Below are positions 53,565 through 63,548 of a stretch of DNA of 64,000 nucleotides, in pieces. The DNA is from Varunaivibrio sulfuroxidans. GTDB taxonomy: Bacteria > Pseudomonadota > Alphaproteobacteria > Rhodospirillales > Magnetovibrionaceae. The position numbers were made by a program, and so were the translations under genes. The stretch spans positions 1,363,001 through 1,427,000 of the forward strand of contig NZ_CP119676.1 in assembly GCF_029318635.1 (NCBI RefSeq), in the 5' to 3' direction. Position 1 is the first letter of the stretch. Each line of letters begins with the position of its first letter. The notes beneath the pieces are model-generated. The model was given only the letters and a program-made list of their open reading frames with translations. It was not told the DNA's origin and made no database searches.

Positions 53565-55151
53565 CTAGTGACTGGTGCCACGGGAATAGGTGATCTTGTT
53601 GTAGACGTTGTATTTGCCGACCGGCTTTTTCATCGGGATGCGTTTGACTTCCTTGAAGGTCTTGGCGTCGTAGACGACGATGGCCCCGTTCGTGTCCCAG
53701 ATGCTGACCAGGGCGTGCGCGCCCGAGCGGTCGAACTCGACATGGGCGGACGTCTTTCCGGGGGCGGGACGCAGGGTCTTGACGATTTTCAAGGTGCGGG
53801 TGTCAATCACCTGCATCGCGTCGCGGTTGGGGCCGAAGAAGACATCGACCCAGGCGTAGGGCGAGTTTTTGTGACCGCGCATGAAAAATCCGGGGCCCAG
53901 GGTCTTGATCCGCTTGATGGTCTTCCAGGTCGTCATGTCGATGACGCTGACCACGCCGTCCTTCAGGTGCGGGGTCGCCATCACCGGGCGGCCCTTGTAG
54001 GTGAAGGTGATGCCCGAGCCCAAATGCGGCATTCCCGGCAGGTCGATATCGGCGATCTTCAGGCCGACGTTAAGGTTGATGACCTGTCCGCCCTTGCCGT
54101 TGCGTGACGCCCCGACCACCGTGTCGTAGCCCTGATCGAAGAAGAAATCATCCAAAATAGACGCCAGTTTTATCCGCCGGATGGGAAACTTTCCGGTATC
54201 GAACGCCCCTTCCAGCATGCCTTTTTCGTAGCTGTGGATCATGCCCTTGGCCACCGGCCGGGGATGGTCCTCGTAGGAGATTTCCCAAATTTCGGGAATG
54301 TCCTTCAAGGCGACGATGAAGCTGTGGCGCGGCGGGGCGGTGTACACGGCACTGACCCTGGAGGTGACGCCGTGCGCGTCCTCGACCTTGATCTCCTTGA
54401 TCGGACGCAGGTTTTTGGCGTTCAGCAGAACCAAGCTATGAGGCAGGTAATTGCCCGCCAGCACATAACGCCCGTCTGCGGAAACGGCGATGTTGCGCAT
54501 GTTGATCCCGGCGCGGATCTCGGCCACCGGCTTGAGGTTATAGAGGTCGTACATGCTGACCCAGCCGTCACGCGAGCCCAGATAGACGAACCGTCCGTCG
54601 GGCGAATATTTCGCCCCGCCGTGCAGCGCGAAACGTGACGGAAAGCGCCACAGCGGGGTGAAGGTGTCGCCGTCCAGAATGGTGACATGATGATCGCCCG
54701 CCTCGACCACGGTGAACAGGTTCAAGGGGTCGCCCTTGTAGACCGGGTGAGGGGGAAGGCCGGCCGGATCGTTATGCAGAACGTAGCTGGCCTTGATCTT
54801 ATCCATATCCCAGGTCGGGCGTACGGCGGGCGGAGTGAAGATAAAGTCCCGCAACGCCGCGATCTGATCCTTGCGTAGAACGGTCTTGAACGGGGGCATT
54901 TGCGTCGCCGTGCGCCCGTCGGCGATCACCGCCAGAGCTTTTTTCCGCCCCGTGCGATGGAGATTTTCGGGCAACAGCGCGGGGCCCATGCCACCCAGGC
55001 GACCGACGCCGTGGCACGTCTGGCAATGCTGGACATACAGCGCACCCGCGTCGATCGCCGGGGCCGCGGCGCGCGCGCCGGGCGCAAGGATAAGACCGAG
55101 AGCAAAAGTGAGAACAGCCCCCGACAGCGCGCCAAACACCATCCGTTTCAT
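53565..55151 (-). CDS. nirN: NirN, heme c / d1-domain protein of heme d1 biosynthesis
   Basis: Periplasmic dihydro-heme d1 dehydrogenase that performs the last step of heme d1 synthesis. About 528 residues from ATG 55151: a signal peptide (M-V-F-G-A-L-S-G-A-V-L-T-F-A-L-G-L, cut near A-R-A-A), a cytochrome c motif C43-x2-C46-H47 (C-Q-T-C-H-G) and an eight-bladed d1-type propeller with repeated G-x-x-x-Y-S-P-D-G-R-F-V-Y-L and D-x-x-T-x-x-x-V-x-x blades. NirS-like in layout but grouped with NirN by position at the end of the nir operon and by its N-terminus. GTG 55160 is an alternative start. Confidence 0.88.
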   Translation of the reverse strand: MKRMVFGALSGAVLTFALGLILAPGARAAAPAIDAGALYVQHCQTCHGVGRLGGMGPALLPENLHRTGRKKALAVIADGRTATQMPPFKTVLRKDQIAALRDFIFTPPAVRPTWDMDKIKASYVLHNDPAGLPPHPVYKGDPLNLFTVVEAGDHHVTILDGDTFTPLWRFPSRFALHGGAKYSPDGRFVYLGSRDGWVSMYDLYNLKPVAEIRAGINMRNIAVSADGRYVLAGNYLPHSLVLLNAKNLRPIKEIKVEDAHGVTSRVSAVYTAPPRHSFIVALKDIPEIWEISYEDHPRPVAKGMIHSYEKGMLEGAFDTGKFPIRRIKLASILDDFFFDQGYDTVVGASRNGKGGQVINLNVGLKIADIDLPGMPHLGSGITFTYKGRPVMATPHLKDGVVSVIDMTTWKTIKRIKTLGPGFFMRGHKNSPYAWVDVFFGPNRDAMQVIDTRTLKIVKTLRPAPGKTSAHVEFDRSGAHALVSIWDTNGAIVVYDAKTFKEVKRIPMKKPVGKYNVYNKITYSRGTSH

Positions 55152-55163
55152 CGTCGCCACCCC

Positions 55164-56369
55164 TTACCCCACGATCCGGGCGCGGGCATGGCGCGAGAAC
55201 GGCGTCACCGTCATCCTTTCGCCTTCCCCGCCGACACCGATCTCCTCGTCGCTTAAATAACAGCCCGGATCCTCGGCCCAGGGATCGCCCGATATCTGAT
55301 GGGCGCGGGTGCGGGTGTTGCCGTTGCAAATCTCCAAATGGCGGCACCCGGCGCAGCGTCCACCGACCGGGCGCGGGCTTTGCTTGAGCCCCGCCATCAA
55401 GGGATCGCGGGTGTCCATCCAGATGTCCGAGAACGGGCGCTCGCGCACGTCGCCCAAGTTATGGTGCCACCACATGGTGTCCGGGTGGACATGGCCCAGA
55501 TTGTCGATGTTGGCGACATTGACCCCCGAGGCGTTGCCGCCCCAACGGCGCAACAACCGCTCGATATGCTCGGCGCGGTCGGGGAAACGCTCGCGCACCC
55601 ACATCAGAAGGAACGGTCCGTCGGCGTCGTTGTTGCCGGTGACAAATTCCTTTTTTCCGCCTCGGGCGCGATCGTCGAGGCAGGCCTCGAACAGGGTGGT
55701 CATCGCGCGGCGGGTCATGACGTGGTGGGCGTCGTCCATGCGGTTATGGTTGCCCCGTCCGGCGTAATTGAGGTGCGAAAGATAGAATTTATCGACCCCC
55801 TCGTCGTCCATCATCGTCAACAACTGGGGCAGTTCATCGATATTGTCGGTGGTCATGGTGAAACGCACGCCGACCTTGATCCCCATTTTTCGGCACAGGC
55901 GCAGCCCCCGCATCGAGGCCTCATACGCCCCCTCCCGGCGGCGGAAGCGGTCGTGGGTTTCGCGCACGCCGTCGATGCTGATGCCGACATAATTGTAGCC
56001 CACCGCCGCGATTTCACGGATTTTTTCATCATCGATCAAGGTGCCGTTGGTCGATAGGCCGACGTAAAAGCCCATTTCCTTGGCGCGGCGGGAAATGTCG
56101 AAGATATCGGGGCGTAGAAGCGGCTCGCCGCCCGACAAAATCAACACCGGAACCCCAAAGGCCCACAGATTATCCATCACTTTGTAAATTTCTCCGGTGA
56201 ACAGCTCGCCGGGAAATTTTTTATCCGCCGAAATCGAATAGCAATGCTTGCAGGTCAGATTGCAGCGCCGGATCAGGTTCCAGATCACCACCGGGCCGGA
56301 CGGCGGACGCGCCGGGGTGAGCGGCCGGGGGTTTAACACCTCGTCGATAAAACGCGACAACCGAAACAT
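55164..56369 (-). CDS. nirJ: NirJ, radical SAM enzyme of heme d1 synthesis
   Basis: Removes the propionate chains from 12,18-didecarboxysiroheme to install the keto groups of heme d1. The 401-residue protein has the radical-SAM cluster C36-x3-C40-x2-C43 (C-N-L-T-C-K-H-C-Y), the G-G-E-P-L-L-R-P-D motif and a C-terminal SPASM-like cysteine region (C-A-G-C-R-H-L-E-I-C-N-G-N-T-R-x-R-A and a later Cys) for a second cluster. It sits between nirH and nirN on the minus strand. Confidence 0.94.
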   Translation of the reverse strand: MFRLSRFIDEVLNPRPLTPARPPSGPVVIWNLIRRCNLTCKHCYSISADKKFPGELFTGEIYKVMDNLWAFGVPVLILSGGEPLLRPDIFDISRRAKEMGFYVGLSTNGTLIDDEKIREIAAVGYNYVGISIDGVRETHDRFRRREGAYEASMRGLRLCRKMGIKVGVRFTMTTDNIDELPQLLTMMDDEGVDKFYLSHLNYAGRGNHNRMDDAHHVMTRRAMTTLFEACLDDRARGGKKEFVTGNNDADGPFLLMWVRERFPDRAEHIERLLRRWGGNASGVNVANIDNLGHVHPDTMWWHHNLGDVRERPFSDIWMDTRDPLMAGLKQSPRPVGGRCAGCRHLEICNGNTRTRAHQISGDPWAEDPGCYLSDEEIGVGGEGERMTVTPFSRHARARIVG

Positions 56370-56408
56370 GCGCTTTCTCCTTGTCCGTACGCTTACCCGG
56401 ATTGCGGC

Positions 56409-56906
56409 CTAAAGCCGTAATCCTGTTTTTTTTAAAATCTCCGTGCTCAACAAAACGTCGCCGCCGGCCGCCGCCGCGCCCAATAAGCGGCGGATGTCGT
56501 CGATGTGGCGATCCACCCCCGCCCGGTCCTTGCCGTGGACCATGGCGAACAGGTTATAAGGCCAGCGTGCCCCGGCGCGGGGACGGCGATAGCAATGGCT
56601 GACGAAGGCCAACGCCCCGACCGCGGGCCCCAGCGTCACCAGCGCGTCGTCGGCGACGTCCCACACCGTCATCGCATTAACCCGGTAACCGAGGCGGTAA
56701 TGATTGGGGACCGCCCCGATGCGGCGAATAATTCCCGACGCCAGCATTTTGTCCATGCGCGCGCGGACCTCGCCCCCGGGAATGCCGACCGCGCGACCGA
56801 CCGCGTCGTAGGGCCGGGGGTGCAGAGGCAATCCGTCCTGAGTCGCCCGAATCAACGCCCGGTCAATGGCGTCGATAGGGGTGGGGATGGGAGTGGTCGC
56901 CGTCAT
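56409..56906 (-). CDS. nirH: Siroheme decarboxylase subunit NirH
   Basis: 165 residues from ATG 56906. One of four Lrp/AsnC-like proteins that decarboxylate siroheme at C12 and C18. It has an N-terminal winged helix (I-D-A-I-D-R-A-L-I; V-G-I-P-G-G-E-V-R-A-R-M) and the second-type motif H-C-Y-R-R-P-R-x-x-x-R-W-P-Y-N-L-F-A-M-V-H-G shared with NirL. The start overlaps nirG by 4 bases (ATGA); the longer frame to 57038 lies inside nirG. Confidence 0.88.
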   Translation of the reverse strand: MTATTPIPTPIDAIDRALIRATQDGLPLHPRPYDAVGRAVGIPGGEVRARMDKMLASGIIRRIGAVPNHYRLGYRVNAMTVWDVADDALVTLGPAVGALAFVSHCYRRPRAGARWPYNLFAMVHGKDRAGVDRHIDDIRRLLGAAAAGGDVLLSTEILKKTGLRL

Positions 56907-57400
56907 GCCTCGAACCTCAAACCGATAAAATATTCCTCTTCCTTGGGCACGTTGAGCACGTCCAGTCCGGTTTCCGCTTCTATGGCGGCGATGACGCGAG
57001 CGATATCGCCGGGTCGTTCGGTGGCGATCACGAACCACATGTTGAAAGCATGATCGCGACGGTAATTGTGCGCCACCTCGGGGTGGGCGTTGACCAGGAC
57101 GGCGATCCGCGCGAAATCGTCGTCATCGACACTCAAGGCCGCCAAGGTCAGTCCACCGCCCATTTTCTCGGCATGGTACATCGGGCCGAAACGGCTCAAA
57201 ACACCCCGTTCGAGCAGACTTTTCAGGCGCTCGATCAGGGTATCCTCGGCCAGTCCCAAGCCTTCGGCGACATCGCGATAGGGCCGCTCGCCGAGTGGGA
57301 ACCCGCCTTGCAAGGCGTTGACGATGGTGCGATCGACAGCATCCAGGGGGGGCTCGTTTCGCGCGCCGGACGGCGCCGCCTTCGGGCTGTGCCGGGTCAT
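56903..57400 (-). CDS. nirG: Siroheme decarboxylase subunit NirG
   Basis: 165 residues of the same Lrp-like family as NirH, NirL and NirD. It carries the first-type motif H-N-Y-R-R-D-H-A-F-N-M-W-F-V, whose His residues act at the active site in characterised homologues, and ends D-V-L-N-V-P-K-E-E-E-Y-F-I-G-L. It overlaps nirL upstream and nirH downstream by 4 bases each, so stoichiometric expression is likely. Confidence 0.87.
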   Translation of the reverse strand: MTRHSPKAAPSGARNEPPLDAVDRTIVNALQGGFPLGERPYRDVAEGLGLAEDTLIERLKSLLERGVLSRFGPMYHAEKMGGGLTLAALSVDDDDFARIAVLVNAHPEVAHNYRRDHAFNMWFVIATERPGDIARVIAAIEAETGLDVLNVPKEEEYFIGLRFEA

Positions 57401-57903
57401 TCGGCCGCCCTTTCGCAGGTCAGATAGTGCGCCCCACGCTGCTTGAACTGGCGAAGACTGAACAAAATTTCACGCGGTGTCTCTAAAAGACCGAGACGAC
57501 CGGCCAGGTGCTCAACCTGGTCGCGCACCGCATCGCGGGCGACGCCGTGCACCATGCAGAACAGATTGTAACGCCACTGCGGCAAGCGGCGCGGGCGGCG
57601 GTAACACAAGGTAACGTATGGAACTTCGGCCATTTTCCGGGCAATCCGCCCGACGTCGTCGTCGGGCACGTCCCATACCGCCATCGCATTAGCGGTGTAT
57701 CCCAACGTGTGGTGGCGCACGACAACGCCGAAACGGCGGATCACCCCCCTGTCGATCAGACTTTTCAGTCCGTCGATCACCGCCGCCTCGTCCAGGCCGA
57801 GGCGCGCGCCGACATCCCGGTACGGACGCGCCGTCCTCGGCAGACCGTCGGCGATCGCCCCGATCAGCGCCAAATCTTGCTGCGATACCGCCATCATGTC
57901 CAT
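57397..57903 (-). CDS. nirL: Siroheme decarboxylase subunit NirL
   Basis: 168 residues. Winged helix near 10-60 (A-L-I-G-A-I-A-D-G-L-P; L-D-E-A-A-V-I-D-G-L) followed by A-N-A-M-A-V-W-D-V and the C-Y-R-R-P-R-R-L-P-Q-W-R-Y-N-L-F-C-M-V-H-G motif, the same class as NirH. The ATG at 57903 overlaps the end of nirD by 10 bases; internal ATGs at 57897 and 57894 are alternatives. Confidence 0.86.
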   Translation of the reverse strand: MDMMAVSQQDLALIGAIADGLPRTARPYRDVGARLGLDEAAVIDGLKSLIDRGVIRRFGVVVRHHTLGYTANAMAVWDVPDDDVGRIARKMAEVPYVTLCYRRPRRLPQWRYNLFCMVHGVARDAVRDQVEHLAGRLGLLETPREILFSLRQFKQRGAHYLTCERAAE

Positions 57904-58343
57904 TTAAGGTCGAACCCCAGGTCCAGGTGATAGTCCTCGATCATCGGCAGATCGAGAATCGCCAACTGCGTTTCGTTTTCAATCGCCGCGATCACCCTTT
58001 CCAGGCGCGCGCGCGACGGGGCGGTAATGACGAACCACAAATTGTAGGCGTGGTCGCGTTGGTAGTTGTGATTGACCTCGTCGAACGCGCTGACGAAGGC
58101 GGCGACGCTCTCCAACCTTCGGGGCGGCACCGCCATCGCCGCCAGGGTGCTTGCGCCGACCGCACCGGTTCGCACCACCGCCCCGATCCGAGAGATGAAA
58201 TCGCCGTCGATTAGGGCGTCGTAGGCGGCGACTACCGTTCGCTCGTCCACCCCCAAGCGCTCGGCGATCACGGCATAAGGGCGCGGCGTCAGCGGAAAAT
58301 CATGCTGGAACTCGTTCAACAGGCGTTTGTCGATAGTGTCCAT
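57894..58343 (-). CDS. nirD: Siroheme decarboxylase subunit NirD
   Basis: About 149 residues from ATG 58343, which has GAGG 6 bases upstream. First-type motif H-N-Y-Q-R-D-H-A-Y-N-L-W-F-V as in NirG, after an N-terminal winged helix (I-D-K-R-L-L-N-E-F-Q-H-D-F-P-L). Together with NirL it makes one of the two decarboxylase pairs encoded here. The gene starts 7 bases after the nirF stop. Confidence 0.87.
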   Translation of the reverse strand: MDTIDKRLLNEFQHDFPLTPRPYAVIAERLGVDERTVVAAYDALIDGDFISRIGAVVRTGAVGASTLAAMAVPPRRLESVAAFVSAFDEVNHNYQRDHAYNLWFVITAPSRARLERVIAAIENETQLAILDLPMIEDYHLDLGFDLKWT

Positions 58344-58350
58344 GGCCACC

Positions 58351-59541
58351 TCACAAACCAATTTTTCCGGCCCGGTCGGTCATGAAAATCCCACTCGGCT
58401 TATCGACCGGAAGCACTGCGATTTTCTTGAACGTGCGGGTATCGAAGACATCGACCACGTTGCGGTCGCGCACCGAAATCCACACCTGTTCGCCGCGCGG
58501 CGTGAATTCCAGATGCAAAACCCCCGGTCCCAACTCCAACGACTTGATCACCTTCAGGCTCTTCACATCAATGACCTGAACCACATCGTTCAAGGGATGG
58601 GCGAAATTGACCCAAACCTGCCGCCCGTCGGGACGCGAGACGACAAAAACCGGCTGGCCATGCGTTGGGATATGCGCCACTTCGCGCCACGTCCTGCGGT
58701 CCACAACCAAAACTTCATGATGCCCAACCGCGGGCAGGAACAGCAGTTCTCCCGCCGCCGCCCAACCTTCGAGATGGGGCATTTTATAAACCGGAAGAAC
58801 CTTCTGTCCCCGTCCGTAGCCATTCAAAATACGCTGCACGCCCTTATCTAAATTCCACAGATCGAGTTTGGCCAAGCCGTCCTCGCCAAACAACCCCGCG
58901 ATATAGGTCCGTCCGTCCGGGGTGATCATGCCGTCGTAGGGCATCTTGCCGATGTTTTTAAATTTTCGAATGGCCGGATGTTTGCGATCGGACATATCGA
59001 CGACCCAGATCTGCCCGGCGTCGTATAGGGTAAAGACGAATTTATTGCCCGGCGCATCGACCAAACCCACGGTCTTGGAGCGCTTTCCCCCATCGTAAAC
59101 GGCGGGAATATCGGCGATCGGGGCCAGGGTCTTGGCGTCGAAGATACGCACCCCGCCCGGCGTATAGTTGGATACCGCGACCATGGCGCCGTCCTGGGAA
59201 ATCGCCCCGCCGATGCTGTTGCCCGCCTGCATCACGCGCCCGGCCAGGCGCCCGGTCAGCAGATCGACCTTGCTCAGACCGCCGTCCCGCCCGAAAACAT
59301 AGCCGTAGCGTCCGTCGCGCGAATATACCACCGAGGCGTGGCTGAGGTCCCCCAGGCCACCGACGGTCCATAACTTCTTGTGGGTGGTCGTATCGATTAC
59401 CGCCACTTTCCCGCTGGACCGCTCAATAATCATCCCCAGGTCCCCGGTGCCGCGCAACGGCCCCACCGACGCGCAAGCCGAAAGCCCCATCAGAAACAGG
59501 ACCGCCGCCGCCATTTTCAGTCCCCGGCGCTTAATGTTCAT
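58351..59541 (-). CDS. nirF: NirF, heme d1-binding lipoprotein
   Basis: Essential for heme d1 formation, on the periplasmic side of the membrane. 396 residues with a lipoprotein signal (L20-S-A-C23 lipobox) and a d1-type beta-propeller: G-L-G-D-L-S-H-A-S-V-V-Y-S-R-D-G-R-Y-G-Y-V-F-G-R and, near the end, G-V-L-H-L-E-F-T-P-R-G-E-Q-V-W-I-S. It lacks a cytochrome c motif, which separates it from NirN and NirS. The start overlaps the end of nirC by 11 bases. Confidence 0.92.
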   Translation of the reverse strand: MNIKRRGLKMAAAVLFLMGLSACASVGPLRGTGDLGMIIERSSGKVAVIDTTTHKKLWTVGGLGDLSHASVVYSRDGRYGYVFGRDGGLSKVDLLTGRLAGRVMQAGNSIGGAISQDGAMVAVSNYTPGGVRIFDAKTLAPIADIPAVYDGGKRSKTVGLVDAPGNKFVFTLYDAGQIWVVDMSDRKHPAIRKFKNIGKMPYDGMITPDGRTYIAGLFGEDGLAKLDLWNLDKGVQRILNGYGRGQKVLPVYKMPHLEGWAAAGELLFLPAVGHHEVLVVDRRTWREVAHIPTHGQPVFVVSRPDGRQVWVNFAHPLNDVVQVIDVKSLKVIKSLELGPGVLHLEFTPRGEQVWISVRDRNVVDVFDTRTFKKIAVLPVDKPSGIFMTDRAGKIGL

Positions 59542-59908
59542 CGGCTACCCCTTCCTTGATCCGCCGGGCCAACCACAAGGCCTCGTCTTCATTGATTTCG
59601 AAACGCCATGGCGGCATCGGCGTGCCGGGCACGCCGTTTAAGATAATCGCCGCTAAAACCTCGGCGTCCTTACCTTTCAAATTACCCGGCAGCAACGCCG
59701 GCCCCAACCCGCCCTTCAGAGTTGAACCATGGCAAGATCCACAATCCTGGATCAATTGATAGATCAACACCTTTTGACGTGGCGCGGAAGGGTCTTGGGC
59801 CAGCGCCGGTGCGGCGAGAAACGCCGATACAAGAGTAAGCACGGCAAGGCCGTGCGCTTTTTTTATGTTATGCGCCAACGGCTTCGGCGCGATCGGATGT
59901 TTGCTCAC
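59531..59908 (-). CDS. nirC: NirC, monoheme cytochrome c of the nir operon
   Basis: About 125 residues. The signal peptide (H-G-L-A-V-L-T-L-V-S-A-F-L-A-A-P-A-L-A) is preceded by a basic segment; the heme c motif is C56-G-S-C59-H60 and the axial Met is in P-G-T-P-M-P-P-W. The start is taken as GTG 59908, 8 bases after GGAG, which makes the gene overlap the end of nirE by 41 bases. NirC may act in heme d1 maturation or donate electrons to NirS. A nirM gene is not seen. Confidence 0.85.
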   Translation of the reverse strand: MSKHPIAPKPLAHNIKKAHGLAVLTLVSAFLAAPALAQDPSAPRQKVLIYQLIQDCGSCHGSTLKGGLGPALLPGNLKGKDAEVLAAIILNGVPGTPMPPWRFEINEDEALWLARRIKEGVADEH

Positions 59909-60743
59909 AAGGGGACTCCGTCTGCATGCGCGAAAAAACCTGCTCGAATTGCGCGCTTTCGGCCCCCAATATATCGGCCAGGGCGACAACGCGCCCAATC
60001 AAAATCAGAACCGGCCCCGTCATCGACGCCGCCAGGGCCTTATCATGGATCGTGCTCAAGGTGGCGCGGCAAAGTTGCTGATTTTCGAGGGTCGCGCCGG
60101 CGACCGCCAGCGCCGGGGTCGCCCGATCCAATCCGGCGGCGCACAACCGGTCGGCGATGACGCCCAAATTGGCCAACCCCATGTATAGCGCCAAGGTCGT
60201 ATCTGGATTGGCGAGGCTGTCCCAGTCCAGATCGAGCGGCGCACCCGCCCGGCAGTGACCGGTCACGAAGCGCACCCCGGTAGCCATTCCCCGATGGGTC
60301 AACGGCACCCCGATCGCCGCGCCCGCACCCGCCGCCGCGGTAATGCCGGGGATCACCAAAAAGGGAACGCCGCTGCGCTTGAGTTCGAGCGCTTCCTCAC
60401 TGCCGCGGCCAAAAATATAAGGATCGCCGCCCTTCAGGCGGACGACCGTTTGTCCGTCCCGCGCCAAACTGACCAACAGGGCGTTGATACGCTCCTGAGG
60501 CAAGGTGTGTTGATTGGTTTTCTTCCCGACGTAAATTTGCGTCGCCGTCTTGGGGACCAGCGCCAGCACCGCATCGGAAACCAGGCGGTCGTAAACCACG
60601 ACATCCGCCCGCTCGATCGCCCTCAAGGCCTTCAAGGTCAGCAGCTCGGGATCGCCCGGTCCGGCGCCGACCAAATAAACACAAGGAGTCCCGCCCTTTG
60701 CCGGACAAGATCGGAGAGTCGTCATGTTCTGGAGTTTTGTCAT
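59868..60743 (-). CDS. nirE: NirE, uroporphyrinogen-III C-methyltransferase
   Basis: SAM-dependent methyltransferase making precorrin-2, the first committed step towards siroheme and heme d1. About 291 residues with V-Y-L-V-G-A-G-P-G-D-P-E-L-L-T-L-K-A, D-V-V-V-Y-D-R-L-V and V-R-L-K-G-G-D-P-Y-I-F-G-R-G, all SUMT hallmarks. ATG 60743 has GGAG 8 bases upstream (GTG 60752 is possible). It is separated from nirS by about 127 bases, a wider gap than between other nir genes, which may hold a processing site or weak promoter. Confidence 0.93.
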   Translation of the reverse strand: MTKLQNMTTLRSCPAKGGTPCVYLVGAGPGDPELLTLKALRAIERADVVVYDRLVSDAVLALVPKTATQIYVGKKTNQHTLPQERINALLVSLARDGQTVVRLKGGDPYIFGRGSEEALELKRSGVPFLVIPGITAAAGAGAAIGVPLTHRGMATGVRFVTGHCRAGAPLDLDWDSLANPDTTLALYMGLANLGVIADRLCAAGLDRATPALAVAGATLENQQLCRATLSTIHDKALAASMTGPVLILIGRVVALADILGAESAQFEQVFSRMQTESPCEQTSDRAEAVGA

Positions 60744-60870
60744 CAAGGGCACTCCACTTCGGGTTCTGCGCGCGGCGCACGCAGCATTGAAATTCGTTCG
60801 CGGATCGCCTCCGCGGAAAGGCCGAGAGGGCAGCCGGCGAAATAACCGGCCGCCCCATCGAGTACTAATA

Positions 60871-62652
<1,782 letters not shown>

Positions 62653-62677
62653 CTACCGGAAGGAAGAACGGTCTGCT

Positions 62678-62691
62678 TTGATAATAATCAA
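62678..62691 (-). promoter_or_regulatory. Perfect FNR/DNR box upstream of nirS
   Basis: On the minus strand TTGATTATTATCAA, a full match to TTGAT-N4-ATCAA. It lies 116 bases before the nirS ATG and about 130 bases after the stop of the DNR-type regulator gene. Activation of the whole nir operon by that regulator under nitric oxide and low oxygen is the natural reading. Confidence 0.8.
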
Positions 62692-62730
62692 GAACGACTC
62701 GTATTCTTGATTTCTTTATCGCAAGTCGAA

Positions 62731-62770
62731 ATTACGCCGCGGAGACCCCAATTACGCCGCGGAGACCCCA
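62731..62770. repeat. Tandem 20-bp duplication between dnr and nirS
   Basis: Two exact adjacent copies of a 20-bp unit beginning ATTACGCCGCGGAG, at 62731-62750 and 62751-62770, with ATT of a third start after them. They lie between the FNR box and the regulator gene. Likely a slippage duplication; no function is evident. Confidence 0.85.
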
Positions 62771-62819
62771 ATTTTCCCTTTCCCGTCCGAAAAGGTCCGC
62801 GGCGCGGAACAATCGGAGA

Positions 62820-63548
62820 TCAAGACGGTCGGCGAGCCTCGGCGTGATAGGTCTCGATCGTATTGTCGTCAAGCATGTATTCGCAATACCGCTGCAACGC
62901 CACGCGGTCCTTGATCACCACTTTGGTGCCGTTGCTCGCAATTCCAATTTCACGCAACTTGGCGAACGCACGCGAAAGAGTCTCGGGCTTCATCCCCAGG
63001 CGTCCCGCCACCAGCATTTTGTCGTAGGGCAGGTGTAGGACCTCGGAATCGGCGTCGGAACGGCTCAACCTGAGGAGGAATTCGCCAAGGCGTTGCGACG
63101 ACGTCTTCACCGACAATTGTTCGATCGCCAAAACGTGCGCGCGCAAACGCCGGGACATCGACGCCAGCATGTGCATCGCCAAGGCGTTATCGTTCTCGAT
63201 CTCGCGCACAAAAGGCGCGGCGGGGACCGCAAGAAACCGCACATTGCTCACCGTTTCGGCGCTGACCGGATAGACGCTGCTTTCGAAAATCGCCGCCTCG
63301 GCGAAGGATTCCCCACTGGTCAACACTTCGATAACCGCCTCATCGCCACCGGAGGTCTGGCGGTACAACTTGATCCAACCGCTCAAGACGGCATAAAAAT
63401 GGCTCGCCGGTTCGCCTTGTAGGAACAAAACCGTCCCGCACCTTTCCTCATGCAGCGCAGCGTCACGGAGCAAATCCTCCAAGCGGACGGGAGGGATGCT
63501 CGAAAACAAAGGCACTTGACGAAGCAGGGATAAGTGAGCGGCATTCAT
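62820..63548 (-). CDS. dnr: Crp/Fnr-family regulator of DNR/NNR type
   Basis: 242 residues: effector domain with beta roll (G-T-V-L-F-L-Q-G-E-P-A-S-H-F-Y-A-V-L-S-G-W-I-K-L-Y), long dimer helix, and C-terminal helix-turn-helix (V-A-G-R-L-G-M-K-P-E-T-L-S-R-A-F-A-K-L). S-R-A-F in the recognition helix resembles the DNR/FNR reading of T-T-G-A-T sites. There is no N-terminal iron-sulfur cysteine cluster. Its place directly upstream of nirS and the perfect box between them support a nitric-oxide-responsive activator of nir genes. The symbol dnr is by family and context. Confidence 0.85.
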   Translation of the reverse strand: MNAAHLSLLRQVPLFSSIPPVRLEDLLRDAALHEERCGTVLFLQGEPASHFYAVLSGWIKLYRQTSGGDEAVIEVLTSGESFAEAAIFESSVYPVSAETVSNVRFLAVPAAPFVREIENDNALAMHMLASMSRRLRAHVLAIEQLSVKTSSQRLGEFLLRLSRSDADSEVLHLPYDKMLVAGRLGMKPETLSRAFAKLREIGIASNGTKVVIKDRVALQRYCEYMLDDNTIETYHAEARRPS

